Assembly: GCA_030607835.1 (NCBI GenBank)
Contig: JAUWJE010000084.1
Location: forward strand, 1-7,551
Direction of reading: 5' to 3'
DNA length: 7,551 nucleotides
Origin: Candidatus Fermentibacterota bacterium
GTDB taxonomy: Bacteria; Fermentibacterota; Fermentibacteria; Fermentibacterales; JCC-6
This document shows positions 1 through 5,362 of the stretch, piece after piece (positions within the stretch are counted from its first letter, which is position 1; every line of letters starts with the position of its first letter). The position numbers and the translations under genes were made by a program. The notes under the pieces are model-generated. The model was not told the DNA's origin, searched no databases, and was given only the letters and a program-made list of their open reading frames with translations.

Positions 1-372
1 CGAACCTCACCGGTATTTGCCGAACTCCATAACGTGATCCGCAAAACTGTTGGTTGGGCGATACCTTTGAGAGAAGCCATGAGGCCATGCGCAGATACCA
101 TTATTGCGGCTTTCGTCTATGGTTCAGATGCGAAAGGCAACGACTCTGCTGATAGTGATATTGATTTGATGGTCATCGGTGAGAAATTATCATATCCTGA
201 TATTCTGGTGACCCTTCAGCCAACTGAAGAAGACTTGAACAGGCAGATAAGTCTGAATCTTGTTACGCCTGAAGAGTGGACGCAAAAGCTGGCAGCAGGA
301 AATCCGTTCTTCAATAGAGTTGCTATGCAATCAAAGGTATTCATCATGGGCTCGGTCGATGACCTTTCCTGA
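1..372 (+). CDS. Nucleotidyltransferase (MNT-type) domain protein, 5' end outside window; probable antitoxin
   Basis: The frame is open from base 1, so the gene begins upstream; the GTG at position 34 is probably internal. The residues just before it (SPVFAELHNVIRKT) resemble the linker in proteins that join an N-terminal winged-helix domain to a nucleotidyltransferase, so a DNA-binding domain probably lies upstream (inference). The polymerase-beta-type motif GS-x10-D-x-D is complete: Gly-Ser at 121-126 and Asp-Ile-Asp at 157-165, followed by a hydrophobic strand (LMVIG). MntA-type antitoxins carry this motif and neutralise a HEPN toxin by adding AMP to it (family knowledge). The last 14 bp overlap the next gene, which encodes a HEPN-like protein, so the two are probably co-translated. 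The family and motif are clear; the antitoxin role rests on context. Confidence 0.85.
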   Translation, partial: RTSPVFAELHNVIRKTVGWAIPLREAMRPCADTIIAAFVYGSDAKGNDSADSDIDLMVIGEKLSYPDILVTLQPTEEDLNRQISLNLVTPEEWTQKLAAGNPFFNRVAMQSKVFIMGSVDDLS

Positions 373-790
373 ACTGGAAAACCTGGTCAGGATTGGTAAG
401 CTCAATGCAGAGCCCGGAGCTCAGACGGAATTCGATGGATTGGTTCGTTCCGGATTCGTACGCCTTAGTGACGCTAAGAATTCCGAACTCTCTTTCGAGA
501 GCAGGTTTGATCTGGCTTATAACGCCGCACACTCCCTTGCACTCGCGGCGCTGCGTTGGCATGGCTATCGATCTGAGAATCGATATGTTCTATTTCAGGT
601 GCTACCTCATACACTTGGTCTTGGTCCGGAAGTGTGGAAGGTGCTTGCTGAGTGCCACCGACGCCGGAACCAATCCGAATACGAGGGAATACTTGTGAGA
701 GATGAACAGTTACTGACCGACCTTATAGCAGTTACAGAGCTTGTTTTCGCTGAAGTAAGGCAGCTTGACCCCCTTCAAGCCTCACTGTAG
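359..790 (+). CDS. HEPN-like protein, probable toxin partner of the upstream nucleotidyltransferase
   Basis: This is a 143-residue, mostly helical protein. The frame is open further upstream, but the ATG at 359 starts it just inside the end of the nucleotidyltransferase gene (14-bp overlap), the usual layout of an antitoxin-toxin pair. Near residues 101-110 it has RRRNQSEYEG, the basic-Asn...Tyr signature found in HEPN proteins that accompany single-domain nucleotidyltransferases. HEPN toxins are typically RNases using R-x4-6-H; here Arg103-Asn104 is followed by Tyr108 where the His would be expected, so nuclease activity is not certain. No strong Shine-Dalgarno precedes the ATG, which fits translational coupling. 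The protein has no signal peptide or membrane segment and is likely cytoplasmic. HEPN assignment is good from motif and context; toxicity is inference. Confidence 0.75.
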   Translation: MTFPELENLVRIGKLNAEPGAQTEFDGLVRSGFVRLSDAKNSELSFESRFDLAYNAAHSLALAALRWHGYRSENRYVLFQVLPHTLGLGPEVWKVLAECHRRRNQSEYEGILVRDEQLLTDLIAVTELVFAEVRQLDPLQASL

Positions 791-818
791 AAGGATATTG
801 GAATTCAAGAATATCTTT
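791..818 (+). terminator. Weak AT-rich hairpin after the first HEPN/nucleotidyltransferase pair
   Basis: Directly after the stop codon, AAGGATATT (791-799) can pair with AATATCTTT (810-818) around a 10-nt loop, with one G-U pair. It has few G-C pairs and only three T residues at the end, so it is at best a weak terminator or mRNA 3'-end stabiliser. Confidence 0.25.
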
Positions 819-974
819 AGCCGTAGATAGCTACACTAACATCTCGTATGGAAGCAACAGCATTGGTTCCTCCTCTATTCTTTGCATATACCATGTAAAT
901 CTCTAAAGGTGGTTAGCAATATGCATGCTTATATAACCAGAATTGCGGAAAACTCCAGAATAACCAAGCTTCGT

Positions 975-1022
975 TGTGCGTAACTCTTGATATTTGTTAG
1001 AAACTGTCTATAATTACGCACA
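975..1022 (+). promoter_or_regulatory. Promoter and candidate AbiEi operator: split 9-bp inverted repeat
   Basis: TTGATA (987-992), 16 bp, then a perfect TATAAT (1009-1014) is a strong vegetative-type promoter. Two perfect 9-bp inverted arms bracket it: TGTGCGTAA at 975-983 and TTACGCACA at 1014-1022, centres 39 bp apart. The right arm touches the -10 box and ends on the first base of the start codon. AbiEi proteins are known to repress their own promoters through inverted repeats, so this is a natural autorepression site (inference). The expected transcription start, about 7 nt after the -10 box, falls at about 1020-1022, on the ATG itself. Confidence 0.6.
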
Positions 1023-1684
1023 TGAATAATCATGAAGGAAAGACAGGACAGATACTGGAACTCGCTCGCAATTCGGGTGTTGTGAGCGCAGCCGAGGTGC
1101 GTTCCTACGGGATTCACCATGAGTACCTGCGACGAATGTGCGCCAATGGGGAGCTCGTACGCGTGGGTCGTGGGCTGTATAGTCTACCTGGTGCTGAAGT
1201 AACAATTAATCATGGACTGGTAATGGCGGCAAAGGCTGTTCCCAAGGGGGTGATATGTCTGCTATCCGCCCTTCGCTTTCACGAGATCGGTACTCAGGCT
1301 CCTAGAGAAGTCTGGATCGCTATTGCCCAAAGGGCTGCGCGCCCGCGAGCCAGGCTCTCCAGAACGCGGATCGTTCGTTTCTCTGGCAAGGCTCTCATTG
1401 AGGGCATTGATGAGTACACCATCGAGGGCGTGCAGGTCAGAATATACGATCCAGCCAAGACCGTGGCAGACTGCTTCAAGTATCGGAACAAGATCGGACT
1501 TGACGTTGCACTAGAAGCTCTCCGCGAAGTTATTCATAGCCGAAAGTGCTCGATCGATGAGCTATGGAAATACGCAAAGATCTGCCGGGTGACTAAGACC
1601 ATGCGTCCCTACATGGAAGCAAGCGTGTGCCTGAATTTCTGGAAATACTTTTACGTCTCAGGAGCTTCCTGTTACTTCCTGTGA
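1022..1684 (+). CDS. AbiEi-family type IV antitoxin/transcriptional regulator, orphan
   Basis: This 220-residue protein has the AbiEi layout: an N-terminal winged-helix domain (about residues 10-56, with the typical VRVGRGLYSLP wing), then the C-terminal antitoxin domain, including DPAKTVADCFKYRNKIG at about 143-159. AbiEi normally represses its operon and counteracts AbiEii, a nucleotidyltransferase toxin encoded immediately downstream. No AbiEii is present: the next gene is a hydrolase. The conserved end, MRPYMEAS (residues 194-201), is followed by about 19 residues (VCLNFWKYF...CYFL) unlike the family, suggesting a deletion or rearrangement near position 1622 removed the toxin and joined foreign sequence. 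No Shine-Dalgarno precedes the ATG, and the promoter position implies a leaderless mRNA. The antitoxin fold appears complete, so it could still bind DNA or act on an AbiEii encoded elsewhere. Confidence 0.88.
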   Translation: MNNHEGKTGQILELARNSGVVSAAEVRSYGIHHEYLRRMCANGELVRVGRGLYSLPGAEVTINHGLVMAAKAVPKGVICLLSALRFHEIGTQAPREVWIAIAQRAARPRARLSRTRIVRFSGKALIEGIDEYTIEGVQVRIYDPAKTVADCFKYRNKIGLDVALEALREVIHSRKCSIDELWKYAKICRVTKTMRPYMEASVCLNFWKYFYVSGASCYFL

Positions 1685-1702
1685 ATGCAGCTGCCGGGTA
1701 TG

Positions 1703-1731
1703 GCCATTCCCCAACGAGTTGGGTTAATGGC
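1703..1731. repeat. Imperfect palindrome between AbiEi and the hydrolase gene
   Basis: GCCATT (1703-1708) pairs with AATGGC (1726-1731), and CCCAA (1710-1714) pairs with TTGGG (1719-1723) around a CGAG tetraloop, with a small internal loop between the stems. No T-tract follows, so it is not a classical terminator. It lies near the point where AbiEii sequence would be expected and may be a scar or a short 3'-end hairpin. Confidence 0.35.
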
Positions 1732-1773
1732 GGTCCATGGAGTTGATGTTATCAGCAAACATAGTAGGACGAT

Positions 1774-2568
1774 ATGGAAAAAGAATCGGAACCCATTAGG
1801 AGAATACTAATAACAATCATCCTGATAATAGCGGTCGTATACCTGGCAATTTGCGCCTACATGTATCTGAACCAGAGAGCTTTCATCTACTTCCCGCAGC
1901 CGGGGGTGCTGTACACCAGCGAAAAGCCTTTAGAGATACGGAGCGGAGAAATCACCCTCAGAGGATGGGTAGTGAACGAGGGCAGTGACGAAGCTGTCAT
2001 CTACTTCGGCGGAAACGCCGAGAGACCTGAAGCGAACATTCCCGATTTCAAACACATCTTCAATAACCAGACAATCTACCTGCTCAACTACAGAGGCTAC
2101 GGGGAGAGCGGCGGCAGCCCCACGGAAGAAGGCTTGTACGCAGATGCCCTGGCAATTTACGATCACGTATCACAGAACCACTCGAAGGTATCCGTTGTCG
2201 GCAGAAGCATCGGCGCAGGTGTAGCCACCTACCTGGCCTCTCAGAGGGGGGTAGACAGGCTGGTGCTGATAGAGCCTTTTGACAACATGGTAAACGTAGC
2301 CCGGGCAGCCTACCCGGTTTTCCCGGTGAAGTTCATGCTGAAGGACCGTTACGATTCCGCAGGCAGGGCAGGGAACATCACCGCACGGACGCTTATCATT
2401 ATGGCAGGGAAGGATGAGATAATCCCCGGCTGGTCGACGGAGAACCTTATCTCAGAGTTCGATCAGGAGATTCTGGAGGTAGTCGTCATTGAGGACGCTA
2501 CTCACAACGACATACAGAATTATCCGCAGTACTACACGGTGCTTGAGGAATTTGTCAGCTCTGAATGA
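1774..2568 (+). CDS. Membrane-anchored alpha/beta hydrolase (YfhR/BEM46-like)
   Basis: This is an intact 264-residue serine hydrolase. Residues about 10-32 form one hydrophobic anchor, so the catalytic domain probably faces the periplasm or outer side. The catalytic triad can be read directly: Ser145 in the nucleophile elbow GRSIG (143-147), Asp214 in AGKDE and His244 in ATHND. GGN at 79-81 is the likely oxyanion region, and NYRGYGESGG (105-114) is the usual conserved loop. Substrate cannot be predicted; relatives are esterase or peptidase-like proteins of unknown role. The ATG is preceded by AGGA at a suitable distance. It follows the AbiEi gene by 89 bp on the same strand, possibly read from the same promoter. 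Its last 110 bp exist again at 3818-3930. Confidence 0.9.
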   Translation: MEKESEPIRRILITIILIIAVVYLAICAYMYLNQRAFIYFPQPGVLYTSEKPLEIRSGEITLRGWVVNEGSDEAVIYFGGNAERPEANIPDFKHIFNNQTIYLLNYRGYGESGGSPTEEGLYADALAIYDHVSQNHSKVSVVGRSIGAGVATYLASQRGVDRLVLIEPFDNMVNVARAAYPVFPVKFMLKDRYDSAGRAGNITARTLIIMAGKDEIIPGWSTENLISEFDQEILEVVVIEDATHNDIQNYPQYYTVLEEFVSSE

Positions 2569-2571
2569 TTA
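2459..2571 (+). repeat. Direct repeat copy 1 (3' end of intact hydrolase gene)
   Basis: These 113 bp match 3818-3930 with 7 mismatches and no gaps. This copy covers the last 36 or so codons of the intact hydrolase gene, its TGA and three following bases. Sequence similarity stops abruptly at both ends. Confidence 0.92.
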
Positions 2572-2585
2572 GTCTGCCTGTACCG

Positions 2586-2768
2586 TCAGACTGGGGTGGT
2601 ATTCTCTGGGTAATATGTGCTCAGTCCCGTCTTTCCTGAACTGGAAAAGTACATGGAGTGTTGCTTGGAGAACGAAACATACCCTTGTTGCGTCCAGGGA
2701 GTGGTTGAAAGAGGCTTTACTCCTATGTTGTTGAGGCCCTGGTTATCTATGAGTATGCTGGTTTTCAT
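2586..2768 (-). CDS. Small hypothetical ORF overlapping the HEPN stop codon
   Basis: A 60-residue reading frame starts at an ATG that overlaps the stop of the second HEPN gene as ATGA, a typical coupling arrangement, and ends in TGA. I recognise no domain, signal peptide or membrane segment. The composition (rich in Ser, Thr, Gln, Tyr) is unremarkable. The opposite strand also stays open here, so the frame could be chance, and the interval 2569-2764 may simply be spacer. Confidence 0.2.
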   Translation of the reverse strand: MKTSILIDNQGLNNIGVKPLSTTPWTQQGYVSFSKQHSMYFSSSGKTGLSTYYPENTTPV

Positions 2769-3211
2769 TGGTTCCCAAAGGAATTCAGCAACTTCTTCAT
2801 TCTGTCCAGGAACTTATTTGCTGTTTCCAGAGCTTTCATTGCTTCATCAGCAGTAGTGAAGAAACTGAGATCGTATTGATTATTGTGTCGCAGTTCCCTG
2901 TAATAATCAAATAGCTCTATCCATTTCTTTTCAAGTTTGCCTTGCTTCTCATGGTTTTCTTCAAGGTATCGGGAAACACATGCGTGACTTTTTTCCCTGT
3001 AGCCGTCATAAAAGAGAATTGAGCGCGCTGAATGAAATATGACCAGGTATGACGCCATTACTGAAGCATCAAATGCCTGGCTGTCGAGTGAGTTCTGTGC
3101 CTCATCACTCCACTTATCTGCTTTTGTTAGAGACATTTCAGCTTTTTGATGAGAAGGGGGTATCTTTCTGAGAAGACCTTTGTTGATACAATCCCTATAT
3201 CTGAACGCCAT
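2765..3211 (-). CDS. HEPN domain protein, probable toxin of the HTH-nucleotidyltransferase/HEPN operon
   Basis: This 148-residue helical protein resembles UPF0332-type HEPN proteins. Recognisable blocks are RKIPPSHQKAEMSL (residues 15-28), the SYLVIFHSARSILFYDGYREKSH helix-turn (about 54-76) and the active-site signature YYRELRHNNQYDL (about 103-115). The catalytic Arg108 is followed by His109 and Tyr113 rather than the canonical R-x4-6-H, as is usual in this subfamily. I chose the ATG at 3211 because GGAG lies 7 nt upstream; a TTG at 3223 is a poorer start. The gene overlaps the end of the nucleotidyltransferase gene by 17 bp, so the two are co-translated, antitoxin first. HEPN members of such pairs are RNases or RNA-binding toxins (family knowledge); toxicity here is inferred. 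Confidence 0.87.
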   Translation of the reverse strand: MAFRYRDCINKGLLRKIPPSHQKAEMSLTKADKWSDEAQNSLDSQAFDASVMASYLVIFHSARSILFYDGYREKSHACVSRYLEENHEKQGKLEKKWIELFDYYRELRHNNQYDLSFFTTADEAMKALETANKFLDRMKKLLNSFGNQ

Positions 3212-3734
3212 AGCTATCTCCAAACAGAACTATTGAACCGAAAACAAGTGAATGGTAGAACAACTCATCCTCCTTCTTCATCCTCCTTATCTTATCTTCT
3301 GTCAGGTAGATGGTTCTGCTGTTCTCATGTGCTTCTCTTATCCTGGAAGACAGCGATGCGAGTTCTTCATCACTTGAAGCTTTGACCCTGATCCATATGT
3401 CCATATCTGAATCAGAAGTATTTTCTCCTCTCGCGCAGCTTCCATATAGCCCTAACGCTTCCACAAAAGGGAATTCCGTGATCATCTTGACATCAATGGT
3501 CTCGATGTTCAGCAGTATCTTTATTCCTTTGGTGATCGGAGAATCAGATACATACAGTTTTCCATCCGCTGAGGCCAGCACACCTTTCTTCAGTAAAATA
3601 TCAAAGTACTTCGAGACCAGTCCTTTACTTAATCCAGTCTTTTTAGCTGTATTGCTGACGCTTACATTTCCCCTATTAAAAATAGTAGATCTCAGTATTA
3701 TCACTCGTTGTCTGGTGGAGAATATTCTATTCAT
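3195..3734 (-). CDS. Winged-HTH/nucleotidyltransferase fusion, probable autoregulatory antitoxin
   Basis: This 179-residue protein has two domains. Residues about 8-62 form a winged helix-turn-helix (VSVSNTAKKTGLSKGLVSKYFDILLKKGVL with a wing ending KLYVSD). Residues about 88-178 form an MNT nucleotidyltransferase with the intact GS-x10-D-x-D motif (Gly98-Ser99, Asp110, Asp112). The ATG at 3734 is preferred over a GTG at 3740 because AAGGAAGG (3747-3740 on the minus strand) sits 5 nt before it. The downstream HEPN gene overlaps it, giving the HEPN/MNT toxin-antitoxin order. The fused DNA-binding domain and the palindrome array directly upstream argue strongly that this protein represses its own operon (inference). 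In characterised MntA proteins the nucleotidyltransferase AMPylates the HEPN partner. Confidence 0.88.
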   Translation of the reverse strand: MNRIFSTRQRVIILRSTIFNRGNVSVSNTAKKTGLSKGLVSKYFDILLKKGVLASADGKLYVSDSPITKGIKILLNIETIDVKMITEFPFVEALGLYGSCARGENTSDSDMDIWIRVKASSDEELASLSSRIREAHENSRTIYLTEDKIRRMKKEDELFYHSLVFGSIVLFGDSYGVQI

Positions 3735-3795
3735 GTTCACCTTCCTTGAACATTATGTTCACATATCATGAACTATGTGTTCATATTTTATGAAC
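3735..3795 (-). promoter_or_regulatory. Operator array: three 17-bp palindromes at exact 22-bp period
   Basis: GTTCA-N7-TGAAC occurs three times, at 3735-3751, 3757-3773 and 3779-3795. All six half-sites are perfect, and the units are spaced exactly 22 bp apart, about two helical turns, so bound dimers would lie on one face of the DNA. The right unit centres on the -10 box, the middle one lies just after the expected transcription start, and the left one has the Shine-Dalgarno in its spacer and ends against the start codon. The HTH protein encoded next is the obvious ligand (inference). Confidence 0.85.
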
Positions 3796-3813
3796 TCCAT
3801 TGTGTGATGTCAA
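3785..3813 (-). promoter_or_regulatory. Promoter of the HTH-nucleotidyltransferase/HEPN operon
   Basis: On the minus strand TTGACA (3813-3808) is a perfect -35 box, followed by a 17-bp spacer and TAAAAT (3790-3785). The expected transcription start is near 3778, giving a leader of about 44 nt. The -35 box lies only 4 bp from the end of the duplicated hydrolase fragment that begins at 3818. Confidence 0.8.
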
Positions 3814-3817
3814 TTCA

Positions 3818-3930
3818 TCGATCAGGACATTCTGGAAGTAGTCGTCATTGAGGACGCGACTCACAACGACATACAGAGTTATCCGCAGTACTACGCGGTG
3901 CTGGAGGAATTTGTCACCTCTGAATGATTA
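3818..3930 (+). pseudogene. Truncated second copy of the alpha/beta hydrolase 3' end
   Basis: This 113-bp block matches 2459-2571 at 106 of 113 bases. It still reads in frame as the last 36 or so residues of the hydrolase, including the catalytic His (ATHND) and the TGA, but has no nucleophile, no acid residue and no start. Of the seven differences three are silent and four conservative (Glu/Asp, Asn/Ser, Thr/Ala, Ser/Thr). That pattern implies the two copies diverged while both were coding, or that this one came from a homologous allele, before truncation. The left edge abuts the promoter of the minus-strand operon. Confidence 0.92.
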
Positions 3931-3933
3931 CTC

Positions 3934-3972
3934 TACATCACTCCATTTATCTGCTTGTTGATGAGAGGGGAA
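3934..3972 (-). pseudogene. Remnant of a second HEPN gene copy
   Basis: On the minus strand this reads FPSHQQADKWSDV, matching the intact HEPN protein at PPSHQ (residues 18-22) and ADKWSD (31-36), with seven residues (21 bp) missing in frame. At the DNA level 3936-3956 equals 3103-3123 at 20 of 21 bases. It is followed within two codons by a stop and then joins the truncated hydrolase copy, in the same convergent order as the intact pair. The match is short, so confidence depends on its position beside the other duplicate. Confidence 0.7.
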
Positions 3973-3999
3973 GCCTGTGGTAGTATTTTTTTTTTTGAA

Positions 4000-4028
4000 T
4001 TGACTTTGGACTTCACTCCAGATATTTT
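4000..4028 (+). promoter_or_regulatory. Promoter of the ATPase gene
   Basis: TTGACT (4000-4005), a 17-bp spacer and TATTTT (4023-4028) form a good promoter about 30 bp before the start codon. A run of 11 T residues (3986-3996) lies directly upstream and could act as an A/T-rich UP-type element; it is also prone to length slippage. Confidence 0.55.
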
Positions 4029-4055
4029 AGTAATAATTAGGAGTGAGGTCATAAT

Positions 4056-5264
4056 ATGGAAAGATTCTTTGCTGCTTATGAGAGACTTCTTCAGAGCGTA
4101 AACTTCAAGACGTACAGATACTTGTACAAGGATTTCAATCTTGACAGCCGACTTACCGGTTTGATCGGTCCCCGAGGTACCGGGAAAACAACACTGCTGC
4201 TGCAGTACATTAAGGACAAGATCGAAGATAGGGGAAAATGCATCTACGTATCTATGGATAATATCTACTTCTCTGAAACCAGACTGATCGATTTCGTGAA
4301 TGAACTCTATGAGATCTACGGGATCAGGTATTTCTTTCTGGATGAGGTACACAAATACCCCGACTGGAACCGGGAATTGAAAAATATCTACGATACTTAT
4401 CCGAATGTAAAAACAGTATTCTCAGGAAGTTCAAGTTTAGACTTGGTCAAAGGGACTTACGATCTGTCCAGGAGAGCTGTCATCTTCAGAATGAATTGAT
4501 TGTCGTTCAGAGAATATCTTCATTTCAAAAGCATACTCACTGAAGAGCCAATTGAATTTGAAGAGTTGCTGACCAACAATAGAAAATACGCCAGGAAAAT
4601 CGGCTCGACAGAAAAGCTGAGAGGATCCTTCAGGCAGTACCTTTCGGCTGGGTACTATCCATTTTTTCTTGAGGACGAGTCAACCTACGGTCAGAAGCTG
4701 CTCCGGATCATAGACAAAACGATCTACGAGGATATTACGAACCACTATAAGATCAAAACGGAGAATCTGCCCAGTTTTAAGAGGATACTGGCATATACCG
4801 CGACTATTCCACCGGGGGAATTAAGCATAAACAGCATATCCAGGAATATTGGTCTTGATAACAAAACTGTTGCCAGGTATTTGCACATGCTGCAGGAAAC
4901 AGGTCTGCTGACTCTGATAAGTTCGGGAAAAACCGGCAGCGGTCTGCTTAAACAGGCTGAAAAGATCTATCTGAATAATTCAAACCTCTATGAAACCATT
5001 ACTGCTGAGATCGGTTCAAAAAGCAACCCAGGATCCATCAGAGAAATTTTCTTTGTGAGTATGATCAAAAACAGCGGTCAGCAGGTGCATTACAGCAGAA
5101 TCGGTGATTTTGAAGTAAAGGGTACTGTGTTTGAGGTTGGTGGTCGGAATAAATCCCTGAAGCAGATAGGTAAGAATCTCGATAGCGCATACCTGGTAAA
5201 GGATGATATTCTATACGGGGGGAAGCATGAGATACCTCTTTACCTTTTCGGCTTTCTTTACTGA
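4056..5264 (+). pseudogene. AAA ATPase of the AAA_14/DUF4143 type, interrupted by one in-frame TGA
   Basis: Two pieces in the same frame, 147 and 254 residues, are separated only by a TGA at 4497-4499. The first has the Walker A motif GPRGTGKTT (38-46), the Walker B motif FFLDEVH (93-99) and the sensor-like VFSGSSS (121-127). The second starts LSFREYL, a block normally continuous with the first in this family, and carries a winged helix (around INSISRNIGLDNKTVARYLHML) and a C-terminal PD-(D/E)xK-like segment (GDFEV...FEVGGRNK). Relatives usually read Gly-Leu-Ser-Phe-Arg-Glu here, so a single GGA to TGA change explains the stop. Other genes here use TGA normally, so code reassignment is unlikely. 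A good Shine-Dalgarno (GAGG, 7 nt before the ATG) serves the first part; the TTG directly after the stop lacks one. Role unknown. Confidence 0.85.
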
Positions 5265-5362
5265 CCAGGGGAATAAGGCTTTTTAAGTATGTGTGTTCCG
5301 GTTTCATCGATAACAGGTGAAAACGAATTGCCTGGCTGGTTTGCTTTCCGGAATAGAGGAAA
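5258..5362 (-). other. Intergenic stretch with an open minus-strand frame, no recognisable gene
   Basis: Between the ATPase stop and the hydrolase pseudogene, the minus strand stays open in the frame of the pseudogene's last part for about 34 codons, ending in a TAA at 5258-5260. The encoded residues (for example SPVIDETGTHILKKPY) resemble nothing I know and do not look like the C-terminus of that hydrolase family. It is probably unrelated sequence joined at a deletion point. Confidence 0.25.

Noticed and set aside
364..381. An 18-bp exact match between 364-381 and 2631-2648.
   Set aside because: The match stops at once on both sides and lies in unrelated contexts (HEPN start and spacer). 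I treat it as chance, unlike the 113-bp repeat.
2617..2856. Plus-strand 79-codon frame with several Cys residues between the hydrolase and HEPN genes.
   Set aside because: It runs into the HEPN gene on the opposite strand, has no ribosome site and resembles no family I know; the start (SPVFPELE) only superficially recalls the linker of nucleotidyltransferase proteins.
3310..3771. Plus-strand 153-codon frame opposite the HTH-nucleotidyltransferase.
   Set aside because: The minus-strand gene has complete family motifs, promoter and ribosome site; this is its shadow.
3735..3795. CRISPR-like or plasmid iteron repeat.
   Set aside because: The units are short, palindromic, 22 bp apart and centred on a promoter, with no spacers of CRISPR length and no Rep gene; an operator explains them better.
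3933..4352. Minus-strand 139-codon frame opposite the ATPase.
   Set aside because: It runs antisense to the Walker A and B regions of a clear ATPase; only its last few codons overlap the HEPN remnant, and those are in the wrong frame.
4497..4499. Genetic code with UGA read as glycine.
   Set aside because: The hydrolase, first nucleotidyltransferase, AbiEi, ATPase and propeller genes all end in TGA at sensible family lengths, so the standard code holds.
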